A stretch of DNA of 64,000 nucleotides from Burkholderia vietnamiensis LMG 10929 (GCF_000959445.1 NZ_CP009631.1:930001-994000); one strand, 5' to 3'; shown: positions 45,103 through 53,448, counted from the stretch's first letter. Numbers and translations: made by a program. Notes: a model not told the origin generated them from the sequence alone.

Positions 45103-45717
45103 ATGCAATCCGTTTCCCCACCGCCCGCCGCCGCGCCGCGCCCGATCGGTCTCGCCGAGCTGTTCACCGGTTTTCTGTCGCTCGGGCTGATGTCGTTCGG
45201 CGGCGCGCTACCGTTTGCGCGGCGCACCATCGTCGACGAGCGCAAGTGGCTGTCCGCCGACGAATTCACCGATCTGCTCGGCCTGTGCCAGTTCCTGCCG
45301 GGCGGCAACGTGATCAACCTGTCGGTCGCCGTCGGCATGCGCTTTCGCGGCGTCGCGGGCGCGTTCGCCGGCATTCTCGGGTTGATCGCGGGGCCGACGC
45401 TCGTCGTGGTCGCGCTCGGCGTGCTGTATGCGAAGACGCAGGCCGACCCGCACGTGCAGCATCTGTTCGGCGGGCTCGCGGCCGCAGCCGCGGGGCTGCT
45501 CGTCGCGATGGCGGTGAAGGTCGCACGGCCGCTGCGGCAGGCGCCGCGCACGGCCGCCGGCATCGCGGCGCTCGCGTTCGTCGCGATCGCGGTGCTGCGC
45601 GTGCCGCTGCTCCCGACGATGCTGGTGCTGACGCCCGTCAGCATCTGGCTCGCGTCGCGGCGTCGCGACACGCCGGCGCAGCCGCGCGCCGAGGCACGCG
45701 ACGGAGGCGGCCGATGA
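45103..45717 (+). CDS. Chromate transporter family protein, N-terminal half type
   Basis: A 204-residue membrane protein with about six predicted helices, one half of a CHR-family transporter. The family motif FGGALPFARRTIVDE near residue 30 and LPGGNVINLSVAVG near residue 67 are clear. In the short-chain CHR group two half-size proteins from adjacent genes form the working transporter, exporting chromate in some cases. The ATG at 45103 has GAGG seven bases upstream. Its stop overlaps the start of the second half gene. Confidence 0.88.
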   Translation: MQSVSPPPAAAPRPIGLAELFTGFLSLGLMSFGGALPFARRTIVDERKWLSADEFTDLLGLCQFLPGGNVINLSVAVGMRFRGVAGAFAGILGLIAGPTLVVVALGVLYAKTQADPHVQHLFGGLAAAAAGLLVAMAVKVARPLRQAPRTAAGIAALAFVAIAVLRVPLLPTMLVLTPVSIWLASRRRDTPAQPRAEARDGGGR

Positions 45718-46241
45718 ACGACACGTTGATTGCGATCGCGACGATCTTCAGCCAGCTGTCGCTGCTCGCGTTCGGCGGCGGCAACACGATCCTGCCGGAG
45801 ATGCAGCGGCAGGTCGTCGACGTGCATCACTGGATGAGCGCGCACGAGTTCACCGCGCTGTTCGCGCTCGCGCAGGCGGCGCCGGGGCCGAACATGATGA
45901 TCGTGTCGCTGGTCGGCTGGCACGTGGCCGGCTGGGCCGGGCTGCTGGTCGCGTCGATCGCGAAGTTCGGGCCGTCGTCGATCGTGACCGTGCTGGCGCT
46001 GCACGCGTGGGAGCGCTTTCGCGACCGGCCGTGGCGCCGCTACGTGCAGCAGGGGCTGATGCCCGTCACGGCCGGGCTCGTCGCGGCCAGCGCGATGCTT
46101 ATCTCGCAGGCGTCGAACCGCAGCGCGATCCAGTGGGGCATCACCGCCGCATGCGCGGTGCTCGCGTGGCGCACGCGCATTCATCCGCTGTGGCTGCTCG
46201 CGGCGGGCGCGTTGATCGGGCTCACCGGCATCGGCCAGTGA
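45714..46241 (+). CDS. Chromate transporter family protein, C-terminal half type
   Basis: A 175-residue partner of the preceding gene, with about five helices. It carries the second set of CHR motifs, FGGGNTILPEMQR near residue 20 and AQAAPGPNMMIVSLVGW near residue 54. The ATG at 45714 overlaps the stop of the first half (ATGA), ensuring equal synthesis of the two subunits. Actual substrate (chromate, sulfate or something else) is not known. Confidence 0.88.
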   Translation: MNDTLIAIATIFSQLSLLAFGGGNTILPEMQRQVVDVHHWMSAHEFTALFALAQAAPGPNMMIVSLVGWHVAGWAGLLVASIAKFGPSSIVTVLALHAWERFRDRPWRRYVQQGLMPVTAGLVAASAMLISQASNRSAIQWGITAACAVLAWRTRIHPLWLLAAGALIGLTGIGQ

Positions 46242-46321
46242 AGGGCGGCCGGCCGCCGCGCCGACGCCGATGAATCGCCCGCCGTCCGCGGCGGCCGGGC
46301 GGCACACCACACGGAGGATCG

Positions 46322-47194
46322 ATGAATCTCGACGGCGCCAGCCGCAACCTCACCGTCGCCGCGCTGCTCACGCTCTCGGGCGGCTATCTCGACGCGTACA
46401 CGTACGTCGGCCACGGCCACGTGTTCGCGAACACGATGACCGGCAACGTCGCGCTGCTCGGCATCAACCTGTCGGCCGGCGAATGGGCGGCCGCGCTGCG
46501 TCACGTGCCGCCGCTCGGCGGCTTCGTGGTCGCGGTGCTCGTCGCGCACCTGCTGGGCCTCGCCGCCCAGCGCGGCTGGATGCGCCACACCGCGTTCGCG
46601 AGCCTGATCGTCGAGATCGCGTTTCTCGGCCTGGCCGCGAGCGGGCTGGTGGGCGCGTCGAGCGCGTGGCTGATCCCCGGCATCACGTTCGTCGCGACGC
46701 TGCAGACGCTGTCGTTCACGCATCTCGAGGCGCTGTCGTACACGTCGGTGATGACGACCGGCAATCTGCGCCGCGCCGCGCAGAAGCTGTTCGTCGGGCT
46801 GATACCGCGCTACGACGCCGGCGCGCTGCACGATTCGGCGCTGCTCGCGACGATCAGCTTCTGCTTTCTCGGCGGCGCCGTGTGCGGTGGACTCGTCACG
46901 CGGCTCGCGCCCGATGTCGCGCTGTGGGGCGCGGTGTTGCCGCTCGTCGGCGCGTTCGCGGAGATCGTGCGGCGGGCGCGGCAGCGGGCGGGGGATCCGG
47001 CAGGCGGCGCGGGCGGTGATGGAGGCAACGGCAGCGATGGCGGCAATGGTAGCGATAGCGGTAACGGCAGCAACGGCAGCAACGCCACCAACGCCACCAA
47101 CGGCACCAACGGCACCAACGGCACCAACGGCACCAACGGCACCAACGGCACCAACGCCGCCGCACCGGAGTACGTAGCATCGCGGCGGGCGTGA
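46322..47194 (+). CDS. YoaK/DUF1275 family membrane protein with repeat-encoded tail
   Basis: A 290-residue inner-membrane protein. Residues 1-220 form the DUF1275 (YoaK) domain with about six helices; GGYLDAYTYVGHGHVFANTMTGN near residue 20 is the family hallmark. From about residue 225 on is a Gly/Asn/Ser tail ending in several Asn-Gly-Thr repeats, encoded by 9-bp tandem repeats and absent from typical members. Function of the family is unknown. GGAGG at 46313-46317 precedes the ATG. Confidence 0.88.
   Translation: MNLDGASRNLTVAALLTLSGGYLDAYTYVGHGHVFANTMTGNVALLGINLSAGEWAAALRHVPPLGGFVVAVLVAHLLGLAAQRGWMRHTAFASLIVEIAFLGLAASGLVGASSAWLIPGITFVATLQTLSFTHLEALSYTSVMTTGNLRRAAQKLFVGLIPRYDAGALHDSALLATISFCFLGGAVCGGLVTRLAPDVALWGAVLPLVGAFAEIVRRARQRAGDPAGGAGGDGGNGSDGGNGSDSGNGSNGSNATNATNGTNGTNGTNGTNGTNGTNAAAPEYVASRRA
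47066..47155 (+). repeat. 9-bp tandem repeats encoding the Asn-Gly-Thr tail
   Basis: Ten nine-base units of the form GGCACCAAC; the last six (47102-47155) are identical, the two before read GCCACCAAC and the first two GGCAGCAAC. Units are in frame at the 3' end of the YoaK-like gene. The perfect identity of six copies suggests recent expansion. Confidence 0.92.
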
Positions 47195-47610
47195 CACCCA
47201 GGGGCGTCCCAGCGAGCCGCCATCTCGGTACGTTGCTGCAGCGCACTCATCGCGCCACTGATCAGCCGCCGCACCCGATCGCCCGAGCCCTGGCGCGCCG
47301 CCTCCGATGCCGGCAACCGAAGCACTCCTGCACGTGCACGACGGCGCGCCGCGACGCAGCTTCATCGCCTCCAACCCCGCACGGTCCTCGCCGCGCTGCG
47401 CCCGGCCTCCCGCCGGCGCAATCCCCGCCCGCCCAATCGACCGTTGTTCGCTGACGACAATCGCGCGTGCGCGGACGTTTCAATTTCTTTCGTTCCGCGT
47501 ACTGGTCTTATGATTCTGCCGACATCGCGGGCGCCATGAGCGCCCGCGATTGCCACCCGGCTGCACACGCGGCCGGCCATGAACGGAGACACCTACAAAT
47601 AGGAAAGCTC
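47195..47610. other. Intergenic upstream of porin, no gene seen
   Basis: Frames here lack starts with ribosome sites and family similarity. The right part becomes less GC-rich, with a possible -10 element TATGAT at 47509-47514 (no good -35), and should hold the porin promoter and leader of about 90 bases. Nothing else is recognised. Confidence 0.4.
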
Positions 47611-48732
47611 ATGAAGCAGACCACCCGGCTCGCAGCCATCGCAGGGGGCGCGGCACTCGCCGTCGCCAGTCAGTTCGCCGAAGCACAAAGCTCGGTCACG
47701 CTGTGGGGCGTCGCCGACGCCAGCATCCGCTACCTCACCAACGCCAATGCGAAGAACGACGGCCTGCTGTCGATGACCAACGGCGCGATCACCAACAGCC
47801 GCTTCGGCATCTACGGCTCGGAAGACCTCGGCGGCGGCCTGAAGGCCGTGTTCAACCTCGAAAGCGGCGTGAACCTGCAGAACGGCGCATTCGCCGACAG
47901 CGGCCGCCTGTTCAATCGCGCCGCGTACGTCGGCCTGCAGAGCCCGTACGGCACGGTGACCCTCGGCCGCCAGAAGACCCCGCTGTTCGACCTGCTCGCG
48001 GACACCTACGATCCGCTCACGGTCGGCAACTACCTCGAGAACGCGTGGCTGCCGGTGGCGCTGGGCGGCGGCCTGTATGCGGACAACCAGATCAAGTACA
48101 CGGGCACGTTCTCGGGCCTGACCGCGAAGGCGATGTACTCGACCGGCACGAACTACGAGTCGACCGGCGCGGGCGGCTTCTCCGGCCAGATCCCCGGCTC
48201 GCTCGGCAAGGGCAATGCATGGGGCGTATCGCTGTCCTACGTGATGGGGCCGCTGAGCATCGCTGCCGGCGCGCAGCAGAACAGCGACAACTCCGCACGC
48301 AAGCAGACCATCTACCACGCGAACGTCGTCTACGCGTTCAGCAAGGCGAAGGTCTACGCGGGCTACCTGCGCTCGAAGGACGACACCGGTTTCGTCGACA
48401 GCCTGCTCGCGCAGCAGTCGATTCCGGTCGCGAAGGGCACGGGCCGGATCGACGACGGTCCGTTCGCCGGCGTGAGCTGGCAGGTCAGCACGCCGCTGAC
48501 GCTGACCGGCGCTTTCTACTACGACCACATGCGCAACGCGATGACCGCCAACGGCACGCTCGCGAGCGGCAACCGCTACGCGATCGTCGGCATCGCCGAA
48601 TACGCGCTCAGCAAGCGCACGGAAGTCTACGGCACCGTCGACTTCAACAAGACGAACGGCGCCGCGAACGTCGAGCTGCCGGGCCGCAGCAACCAGACCG
48701 GCATCGCGATCGGCCTGCGCAATATCTTCTGA
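47611..48732 (+). CDS. Gram-negative porin, OmpC type of Burkholderia
   Basis: A 373-residue outer-membrane general porin. The signal peptide ends at AEA or EAQ (about residue 22), followed by SSVTLWGVADASIRYL, the classic first strand of Burkholderiales porins. Internal segments SRFGIYGSEDLGGGLKAVFNLESG and RAAYVGLQSPYGTVTLGRQ form the next strands, and the protein ends with a terminal Phe (GLRNIF) needed for barrel assembly. The ATG at 47611 has AGGAAAG upstream. A strong terminator follows. Confidence 0.95.
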   Translation: MKQTTRLAAIAGGAALAVASQFAEAQSSVTLWGVADASIRYLTNANAKNDGLLSMTNGAITNSRFGIYGSEDLGGGLKAVFNLESGVNLQNGAFADSGRLFNRAAYVGLQSPYGTVTLGRQKTPLFDLLADTYDPLTVGNYLENAWLPVALGGGLYADNQIKYTGTFSGLTAKAMYSTGTNYESTGAGGFSGQIPGSLGKGNAWGVSLSYVMGPLSIAAGAQQNSDNSARKQTIYHANVVYAFSKAKVYAGYLRSKDDTGFVDSLLAQQSIPVAKGTGRIDDGPFAGVSWQVSTPLTLTGAFYYDHMRNAMTANGTLASGNRYAIVGIAEYALSKRTEVYGTVDFNKTNGAANVELPGRSNQTGIAIGLRNIF

Positions 48733-48778
48733 CGAGAACCGTCGCAGCTGCGCCGCGCCACGCGCGGCGCGCATCCGG

Positions 48779-48803
48779 GAGGCTCCTGTGGAGCCTCTTT
48801 TTT
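48779..48803 (+). terminator. Rho-independent terminator after porin
   Basis: An 8-bp stem (48779-48786 with 48790-48797), a TGT loop and six T residues, 46 bp after the porin stop. Confidence 0.95.
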
Positions 48804-48986
48804 CGCCCGCCCGCGCCGCCGCGGGCGCTCGTGCTGCCCGTAAGCGTTCCGTCGGCAATCCAGAACATACTTTGACAGTGCGCGCGACGCGTTTGCGCTA
48901 CGCTGCGCGCATGGTCCGCGGTGCGCGCGGGCGTCGTTCCGGCGCGCGGGTTCGCGCGCGGCCGGCCTGATGGGTAACTTGTGTAT

Positions 48987-49020
48987 CCGGCGATGACAAA
49001 CGCGGTCCGCCGGTTTTTTT
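48987..49020 (+). terminator. Second plus-strand terminator-like structure
   Basis: CCGGCG (48987-48992) pairs with CGCCGG (49008-49013), followed by seven T residues. The porin message should already have ended at 48803, so this may end another short transcript from the 180 bp between, or be a leader element of the small gene after it. A TTGACA is present at 48872-48877 but no good -10 was found. Confidence 0.45.
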
Positions 49021-49062
49021 CGTGGGACGATGCGCTCACGATTTTCTTCGAAGGGGATGACG

Positions 49063-49287
49063 ATGGGTATCCTGAATACCGTGGGTGAAATCGCTGGTGC
49101 CGTTGCGGCCGTCGAGGCTGCGGAGAAGGTCGATCCCGATGCGGGCCTGCTGACCAAGGCAGCCGCGGCGATCGCCGGCTTCAAGGGCGCGGAGGCGATC
49201 GAAGGCATGCTCGAGAAGAAGGACGAGCAGCCGCAGCAAGCAGACGACACGCAGGCGACGGACGGCAGCGACACGTCGCAGGCCTGA
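49063..49287 (+). CDS. Small Ala-rich helical protein, unknown function
   Basis: A 74-residue protein with a strongly amphipathic, Ala/Glu/Lys-rich helical region (residues 1-52, IAGAVAAVEAAEKV and AAAAIAGFKGAEAIEGML) and an acidic Gln/Asp/Thr tail. No signal peptide and no family recognised. AAGGGG (49051-49056) lies six bases before the ATG at 49063; an ATG at 49057 in the same frame is too close to it. Coding potential is supported by the ribosome site, a following terminator and codon use. Confidence 0.65.
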   Translation: MGILNTVGEIAGAVAAVEAAEKVDPDAGLLTKAAAAIAGFKGAEAIEGMLEKKDEQPQQADDTQATDGSDTSQA

Positions 49288-49407
49288 GCATGGCGGCCGG
49301 TCCGCGGGCGCGCCGTTCGCGCGTGCGGGCGGACCGGCGCCGCGCGGCCGGCTGGCCGGGCATGCGCTCGATCGGTGACGCATGGCACACCCGGCAACCG
49401 GGTTGAG

Positions 49408-49440
49408 CGGCGAGAGGCAAGGTCTCTCGCCGTTTTTTTT
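49408..49440 (+). terminator. Rho-independent terminator before gor
   Basis: A perfect 9-bp stem (49408-49416 with 49424-49432), seven-base loop and eight T residues. It lies 120 bp after the small helical protein gene and 87 bp before gor. Confidence 0.95.
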
Positions 49441-49527
49441 CGTGGCGCGCGCCCTGCGTCGGCGCTTCCCGCACGAACGCCGGAATCTTGTTATCGTGCC
49501 GTCATCCGAACTGCGATGAGGCTTGCG

Positions 49528-50883
49528 ATGGATTTCGACTACGACCTGTTCGTCATCGGGGCCGGCTCCGGCGGCGTGAGGCTCGCCCGGATGTCGGCGT
49601 CTTACGGCGCGCGCGTCGCCATAGCGGAACAGGAGCAGATCGGCGGCACCTGCGTGCTGCGCGGCTGCATCCCGAAGAAGCTGCTCGTCTACGCCTCGCA
49701 CTATCCGCACGAGCTGGAAGACGCGCAGGGCTTCGGCTGGCGCTTCGACGCCGGCACCCACGACTGGCCCGCGCTGATCGCCGCGAAGGATCGCGAGATC
49801 AACCGCCTCAGCGACATCTACATCAACCTGTTGCGGCAATCGGGCGTCGACATGCACGCCGGCCGCGCGACGCTCGTCGACGCGCATACGGTCGCCGTCG
49901 GCGAGCGCACGTTCCGCGCGCGCCACATCGCGATCGCCACCGGCTCGCGCCCGTCGCTGCCGCCGCGGCCCGGCATCGAGCATGCGATCACGTCGCGCGA
50001 GGCGCTGTCGCTGCCGGCGCTGCCCGGACGCATCGCGGTGGTCGGCGGCGGCTACATCGCGGTCGAGTTTGCCGGCATCTTCAACGGCTTCGGCAGCCGC
50101 GTCGACCTGTTCTATCGCGGCGAGCGGATCCTGCGCGGCTTCGACGACGACGTGCGGCAGTTCCTCACCGACGAGATGACGAAGCAGGGCGTCGCGATTC
50201 ATGCGCACGCGGTGGTCGAGTCGATCGCGCGGGCCGACGACGGCACGCTCTCCGTGCAGGTCGGCGACGCGACGCACGGGCGGTACGATGCGGTGCTCTA
50301 CGCGACCGGCCGCGTGCCGAACGTCGACGGGCTCGGCCTCGAGCGCGCGGGCGTGCTGCTCGACGCGCGCGGCGCGATCGCGGTCGATGCGTATTCGGCG
50401 ACGTCGGTGCCGTCGATCCACGCGCTCGGCGACGTCACGTCGCGGCCGCAGTTGACGCCGGTCGCGACGCGCGACGGCAGCCTGCTCGCGCGCACGTTGT
50501 TCGGTGGCGCGCGCGTCGCGACCGACCACGAATGGGTGCCGTCCGCGGTGTTCAGCCAGCCGGAAGTCGCGACGGTCGGGTTCACCGAAGCGCATGCGCG
50601 CGGCGTGTACGGCGAGCTCGACATCTACCGGACGTCGTTCCGGTCGCTGCGCCACACGCTGTCGGGGCGCGACGAGCGCACGCTGATGAAGCTGGTGGTC
50701 GCGCGCGACAGTCAGCGCGTCGTCGGCGCGCACATGGTCGGCCGCGACGCCGGCGAGATCATCCAGGGCATCGCGATCGCGATTCGCGCCGGCGCGACGA
50801 AGGCGCAATTCGACGACACGATCGGCATCCATCCGACCGCCGCAGAGGAATTCGTGACGATGCGCCAGAAGGTTGCCGACTAG
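49528..50883 (+). CDS. gor: Glutathione reductase-like disulfide oxidoreductase
   Basis: A 451-residue homodimeric flavoenzyme that reduces glutathione disulfide with NADPH. FAD-binding GAGSGG is at residues 11-16, the redox-active pair is Cys42 and Cys47 (GTCVLRGCIPKK), the NADPH-binding GGGYIAVEFAGI is near residue 172, and the C-terminal active-site His-Glu pair is in GIHPTAAEEF. The CxxRGC spacing sequence is the variant of many proteobacterial and plant enzymes rather than the CVNVGC of E. coli. The ATG at 49528 follows GATGAGG; an ATG at 49516 is too close to that site. Confidence 0.92.
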   Translation: MDFDYDLFVIGAGSGGVRLARMSASYGARVAIAEQEQIGGTCVLRGCIPKKLLVYASHYPHELEDAQGFGWRFDAGTHDWPALIAAKDREINRLSDIYINLLRQSGVDMHAGRATLVDAHTVAVGERTFRARHIAIATGSRPSLPPRPGIEHAITSREALSLPALPGRIAVVGGGYIAVEFAGIFNGFGSRVDLFYRGERILRGFDDDVRQFLTDEMTKQGVAIHAHAVVESIARADDGTLSVQVGDATHGRYDAVLYATGRVPNVDGLGLERAGVLLDARGAIAVDAYSATSVPSIHALGDVTSRPQLTPVATRDGSLLARTLFGGARVATDHEWVPSAVFSQPEVATVGFTEAHARGVYGELDIYRTSFRSLRHTLSGRDERTLMKLVVARDSQRVVGAHMVGRDAGEIIQGIAIAIRAGATKAQFDDTIGIHPTAAEEFVTMRQKVAD

Positions 50884-51509
50884 GGGCGATGGAGTGGCGC
50901 GATGTCGCGCCATCGGCGTGTGGGGTCTAGCGGGGCTATGAAGTCCGGGGCGTTGGCGCAGTCCGCATAGCTCGCGGAGTTCGAGCCTTCGACGCCGTCG
51001 CATCGGACGCGTCCATCGCATCGGTTGAGTCGGTCGAGTCTGACGAGTCGGTCGCATCCGACCCATCCATCGCATCCGACCCATCCATCGCATCCGACCC
51101 ATCCATCGCATCCGACCCATCCATCGCCCCGTCGCATCCACGATACGCAGGCAACGCAAAAGTTCGTCAATTCGTGCCGGGACGATGCCGAGTCGGCGAA
51201 GAGCTTGGTATGATCGGCCAAAAGCATATACGGGGCCAATCATGCGCGATCAACAGCGCAATCACGCACACGACCACATCCACGACCACATGAGCGGCGC
51301 ATACCGGCGCGCCGCACGCTCGCCTGTCGCCGCAACCCGTCCGTTGCGCGCGCGCTCCCAACGCATGCCGTCACCGTCGCTATCGCCATTGCCGCGATGA
51401 CGCGGCGCGCGCCGCTGCGCGTCCACGGCATTTCCATCGCTTCCTCCGCCGGTTCGCTCGCGAGCCGGCGCGCCCGTGTCGGGCAATCTTTTTCGCAAGG
51501 AGACCAGCA
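50884..51509. other. Intergenic with repeat, no supported gene
   Basis: This 626-bp stretch contains the 18-bp tandem repeat listed separately and degenerate GTCGAGTC-like flanks. Plus-strand frames at 51185-51400 encode a His-rich peptide but have no ribosome site. The right end should hold the promoter of the lipoprotein operon, and GGAGA (51499-51503) is the ribosome site of its first gene. Confidence 0.5.
51053..51124 (+). repeat. 18-bp perfect tandem repeat, four copies
   Basis: Four exact copies of CGCATCCGACCCATCCAT at 51053, 51071, 51089 and 51107. Neighbouring sequence on both sides (51001-51052 and 51125-51140) is made of shorter degenerate pieces of the same motif. It lies in a non-coding gap; on the minus strand it would encode Asp-Ala-Met-Asp-Gly-Ser repeats. 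Confidence 0.95.
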
Positions 51510-52187
51510 GTGAACATTCAGACACGACGCACCGTTGTCGTCGCGGCGGCACTCGTCGCGGCGCTGTCGGGCTGCGCGACCGAATCGTCGCGCACGCTCG
51601 ACGTGCCTGCCGTGAGCAGCGCGCAGAAGCCGTATGCGGGCAAGCCCGTCGCGATCGCGATCGGCAAGTTCGACAACCGCTCGAGCTACATGCGCGGGAT
51701 CTTCTCCGACGGCATCGACCGCCTCGGCGGCCAGGCCAAGACGATTCTCGTCACGCGCCTGCAGCAGAGCCGCCGCTTCAACGTGCTCGATCGCGAGAAC
51801 CTCGACGAGATCAAGCAGGAAGCCGGCTTCATGAAGAAGGCGCAGGCCGTGAAGGGCGCGAACTACGTCGTGACCGGCGACGTGACCGAGTTCGGCCGCA
51901 AGGACGTCGGCGACCACCAGCTGTTCGGCATTCTCGGCAGCGGCAAGACGCAGGTCGCGTACGCGAAGGTCAATCTGAACATCGTCGACACGACGACGTC
52001 GGAAGTGGTCGCCTCGAGCCAGGGCGCCGGCGAATTCAGCCTGTCGAACCGCGAAGTGATCGGCTTCGGCGGCACCGCCGGCTACGACTCGACGCTCAAC
52101 GGCAAGGTGCTCGACCTCGCGATCCAGGAAGCCGTGAATCACCTCGTCGACCAGGTCGACGCGGGCGTGCTGAAGGCGACGAAGTAA
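51510..52187 (+). CDS. CsgG/HfaB family outer-membrane lipoprotein
   Basis: A 225-residue lipoprotein with lipobox LSGC (Cys22). The CsgG domain covers about 45-220, with AIAIGKFDNRSSY, LVTRLQQSRRFNVLDRENLDEIKQE and ANYVVTGDVTEFG segments. In curli systems CsgG forms the nonameric secretion pore, but none of csgA, csgB, csgE or csgF is nearby, so a curli role is not supported. It is the first of three lipoprotein genes, with 56 bp to the next. The ATG at 51510 follows AAGGAGA. Confidence 0.9.
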   Translation: MNIQTRRTVVVAAALVAALSGCATESSRTLDVPAVSSAQKPYAGKPVAIAIGKFDNRSSYMRGIFSDGIDRLGGQAKTILVTRLQQSRRFNVLDRENLDEIKQEAGFMKKAQAVKGANYVVTGDVTEFGRKDVGDHQLFGILGSGKTQVAYAKVNLNIVDTTTSEVVASSQGAGEFSLSNREVIGFGGTAGYDSTLNGKVLDLAIQEAVNHLVDQVDAGVLKATK

Positions 52188-52243
52188 GCGCGGTGCGCCG
52201 TACGGCGCACCGGATCAATCATCGAATCACAAGAGACCAAACA

Positions 52244-52699
52244 ATGAAACGGGGAATCTGGCTGCCGGCGACGGCAGCCGCCATGCTGCTCGCGGGCTGC
52301 GCCGCGCCGACCACGCCGCCGCTCTATCAGTGGAACGGCTATCAGCCGCAGGTGTACGAATACTTCAAGGGCCAATCGTCGCCGCAACAGCAGATCGACG
52401 CGCTCGAAAAGGCGCTGCAGGAAATCCGTGCGAAGGGCAACAAGCCGCCGCCCGGCTTCCATGCGCATCTCGGGATGCTCTACGCGAGCGTGGGCAGCGA
52501 ACAGCAGGCGGGCCAGGAGTTCGAGGCCGAGAAGGCGCTGTTCCCGGAATCCGCGTCGTACATGGATTTCCTGATGAAGAAGAAGGCCGCGCCGAGCGGC
52601 GCTGCGACCACCGCGGCTGCAAGCGCGCCGACCCCGTCGGCCGCCGGCCAGACGCTCGCCGGCCGCAAGAACGCCGATACGACTTCCGCCAAACAGTAA
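52244..52699 (+). CDS. DUF4810 domain lipoprotein
   Basis: A 151-residue lipoprotein with lipobox LLAGC (Cys19). The DUF4810 region (about 25-110) contains PPLYQWNGYQPQVYEYFK and a helical-pair segment resembling a tetratricopeptide unit (PGFHAHLGMLYASVGSEQQAGQEFEAEKALFPES), after which the protein ends in an Ala/Ser/Thr-rich tail. Function unknown. It sits between the CsgG-like and DUF799 genes in one operon; such trios recur in other proteobacteria. Confidence 0.88.
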   Translation: MKRGIWLPATAAAMLLAGCAAPTTPPLYQWNGYQPQVYEYFKGQSSPQQQIDALEKALQEIRAKGNKPPPGFHAHLGMLYASVGSEQQAGQEFEAEKALFPESASYMDFLMKKKAAPSGAATTAAASAPTPSAAGQTLAGRKNADTTSAKQ

Positions 52700-52709
52700 C
52701 GCGCCCGCC

Positions 52710-53384
52710 ATGTTCAAGACACTTTCATTCAAGCTGATGTCCGTGCTGTCGCTCGTCGCGCTGCTGAGCGCATGCGCGCAGCCCGTCAAACGCGCCGACT
52801 ACACGGCGTTCAAGAACAGCCATCCGCGCTCGATCCTCGTGCTGCCGCCGATCAACGAAACGACCGACGTCGGCGCGACCTACGGCGTGCTGTCGCAGAT
52901 GACGCTGCCGCTCGCCGAGTCGGGCTACTACGTGGTGCCGGTCGCGGTGATGGACGAGACGTTCAAGCAGAACGGCCTCACCAACGCCGCGGAGATCCAG
53001 GGCACGTCGCCGGCGAAGCTGCGCGAGATCTTCGGCGCCGATGCCGCGCTGTACACGAAGATCACGAAATACGGCTCGGTCTACCAGGTGCTGGACAGCA
53101 CGACGGTGGTCGCGGCGTCGGCGAAGCTCGTCGACCTGCGGACCGGCGACGTGCTGTGGCAGGGCGCCGGCCGCGCGACCGGCAAGGAGCTCGGCAACAA
53201 CGTGAACGTCAACGCGTTCGGTCTCGTCGGGATGCTGGTGCAGGCGGCGGTCAAGCAGATCGCCCATTCGCTGACCGACGAGGCGCACGACGTCGCCGCG
53301 CTGACCAGCAACCGCCTGCTGTCCGCCGGCCCGCCGAACGGGCTGCTGTACGGGCCGCACTCGCCGAAGTACGGCACCGACTAA
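52710..53384 (+). CDS. DUF799 / GNA1162 family lipoprotein
   Basis: A 224-residue lipoprotein with lipobox LLSAC (Cys22). The DUF799 domain spans about 35-215; SILVLPPINETTDVGATYGVLSQMTLPLAESGYYVVPV is characteristic. The meningococcal homologue GNA1162 is an outer-membrane lipoprotein with a fold related to TolB and CsgG-type domains. It follows the DUF4810 gene by 10 bp and ends the operon before a bidirectional terminator. Confidence 0.9.
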   Translation: MFKTLSFKLMSVLSLVALLSACAQPVKRADYTAFKNSHPRSILVLPPINETTDVGATYGVLSQMTLPLAESGYYVVPVAVMDETFKQNGLTNAAEIQGTSPAKLREIFGADAALYTKITKYGSVYQVLDSTTVVAASAKLVDLRTGDVLWQGAGRATGKELGNNVNVNAFGLVGMLVQAAVKQIAHSLTDEAHDVAALTSNRLLSAGPPNGLLYGPHSPKYGTD

Positions 53385-53448
53385 GCGGGGCGCTTCCGCA
53401 CCTCGGCAACCCCGCTTGCCCGTTGCGCGGAAGCCGCGATAGCCGATG

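Noticed and set aside
51053..51124. CRISPR array
   Set aside because: Copies are directly adjacent without spacers, units are only 18 bp and no cas genes are present. The same applies to the other arrays.
50936..51154. Minus-strand frame with Asp-Ala-Met-Asp-Gly-Ser repeats
   Set aside because: The apparent protein is only the translation of the 18-bp repeat; there is no ribosome site and the ends are arbitrary.
51242..51400. Possible 52-residue His-rich peptide (several His in the first 16 residues)
   Set aside because: A metal-binding leader is conceivable, but no Shine-Dalgarno sequence precedes it and the rest is low-complexity Arg/Pro.
51510..52187. Curli secretion pore
   Set aside because: The gene is a CsgG-family lipoprotein, but curli subunit, chaperone and regulator genes are missing, so no curli system is claimed.
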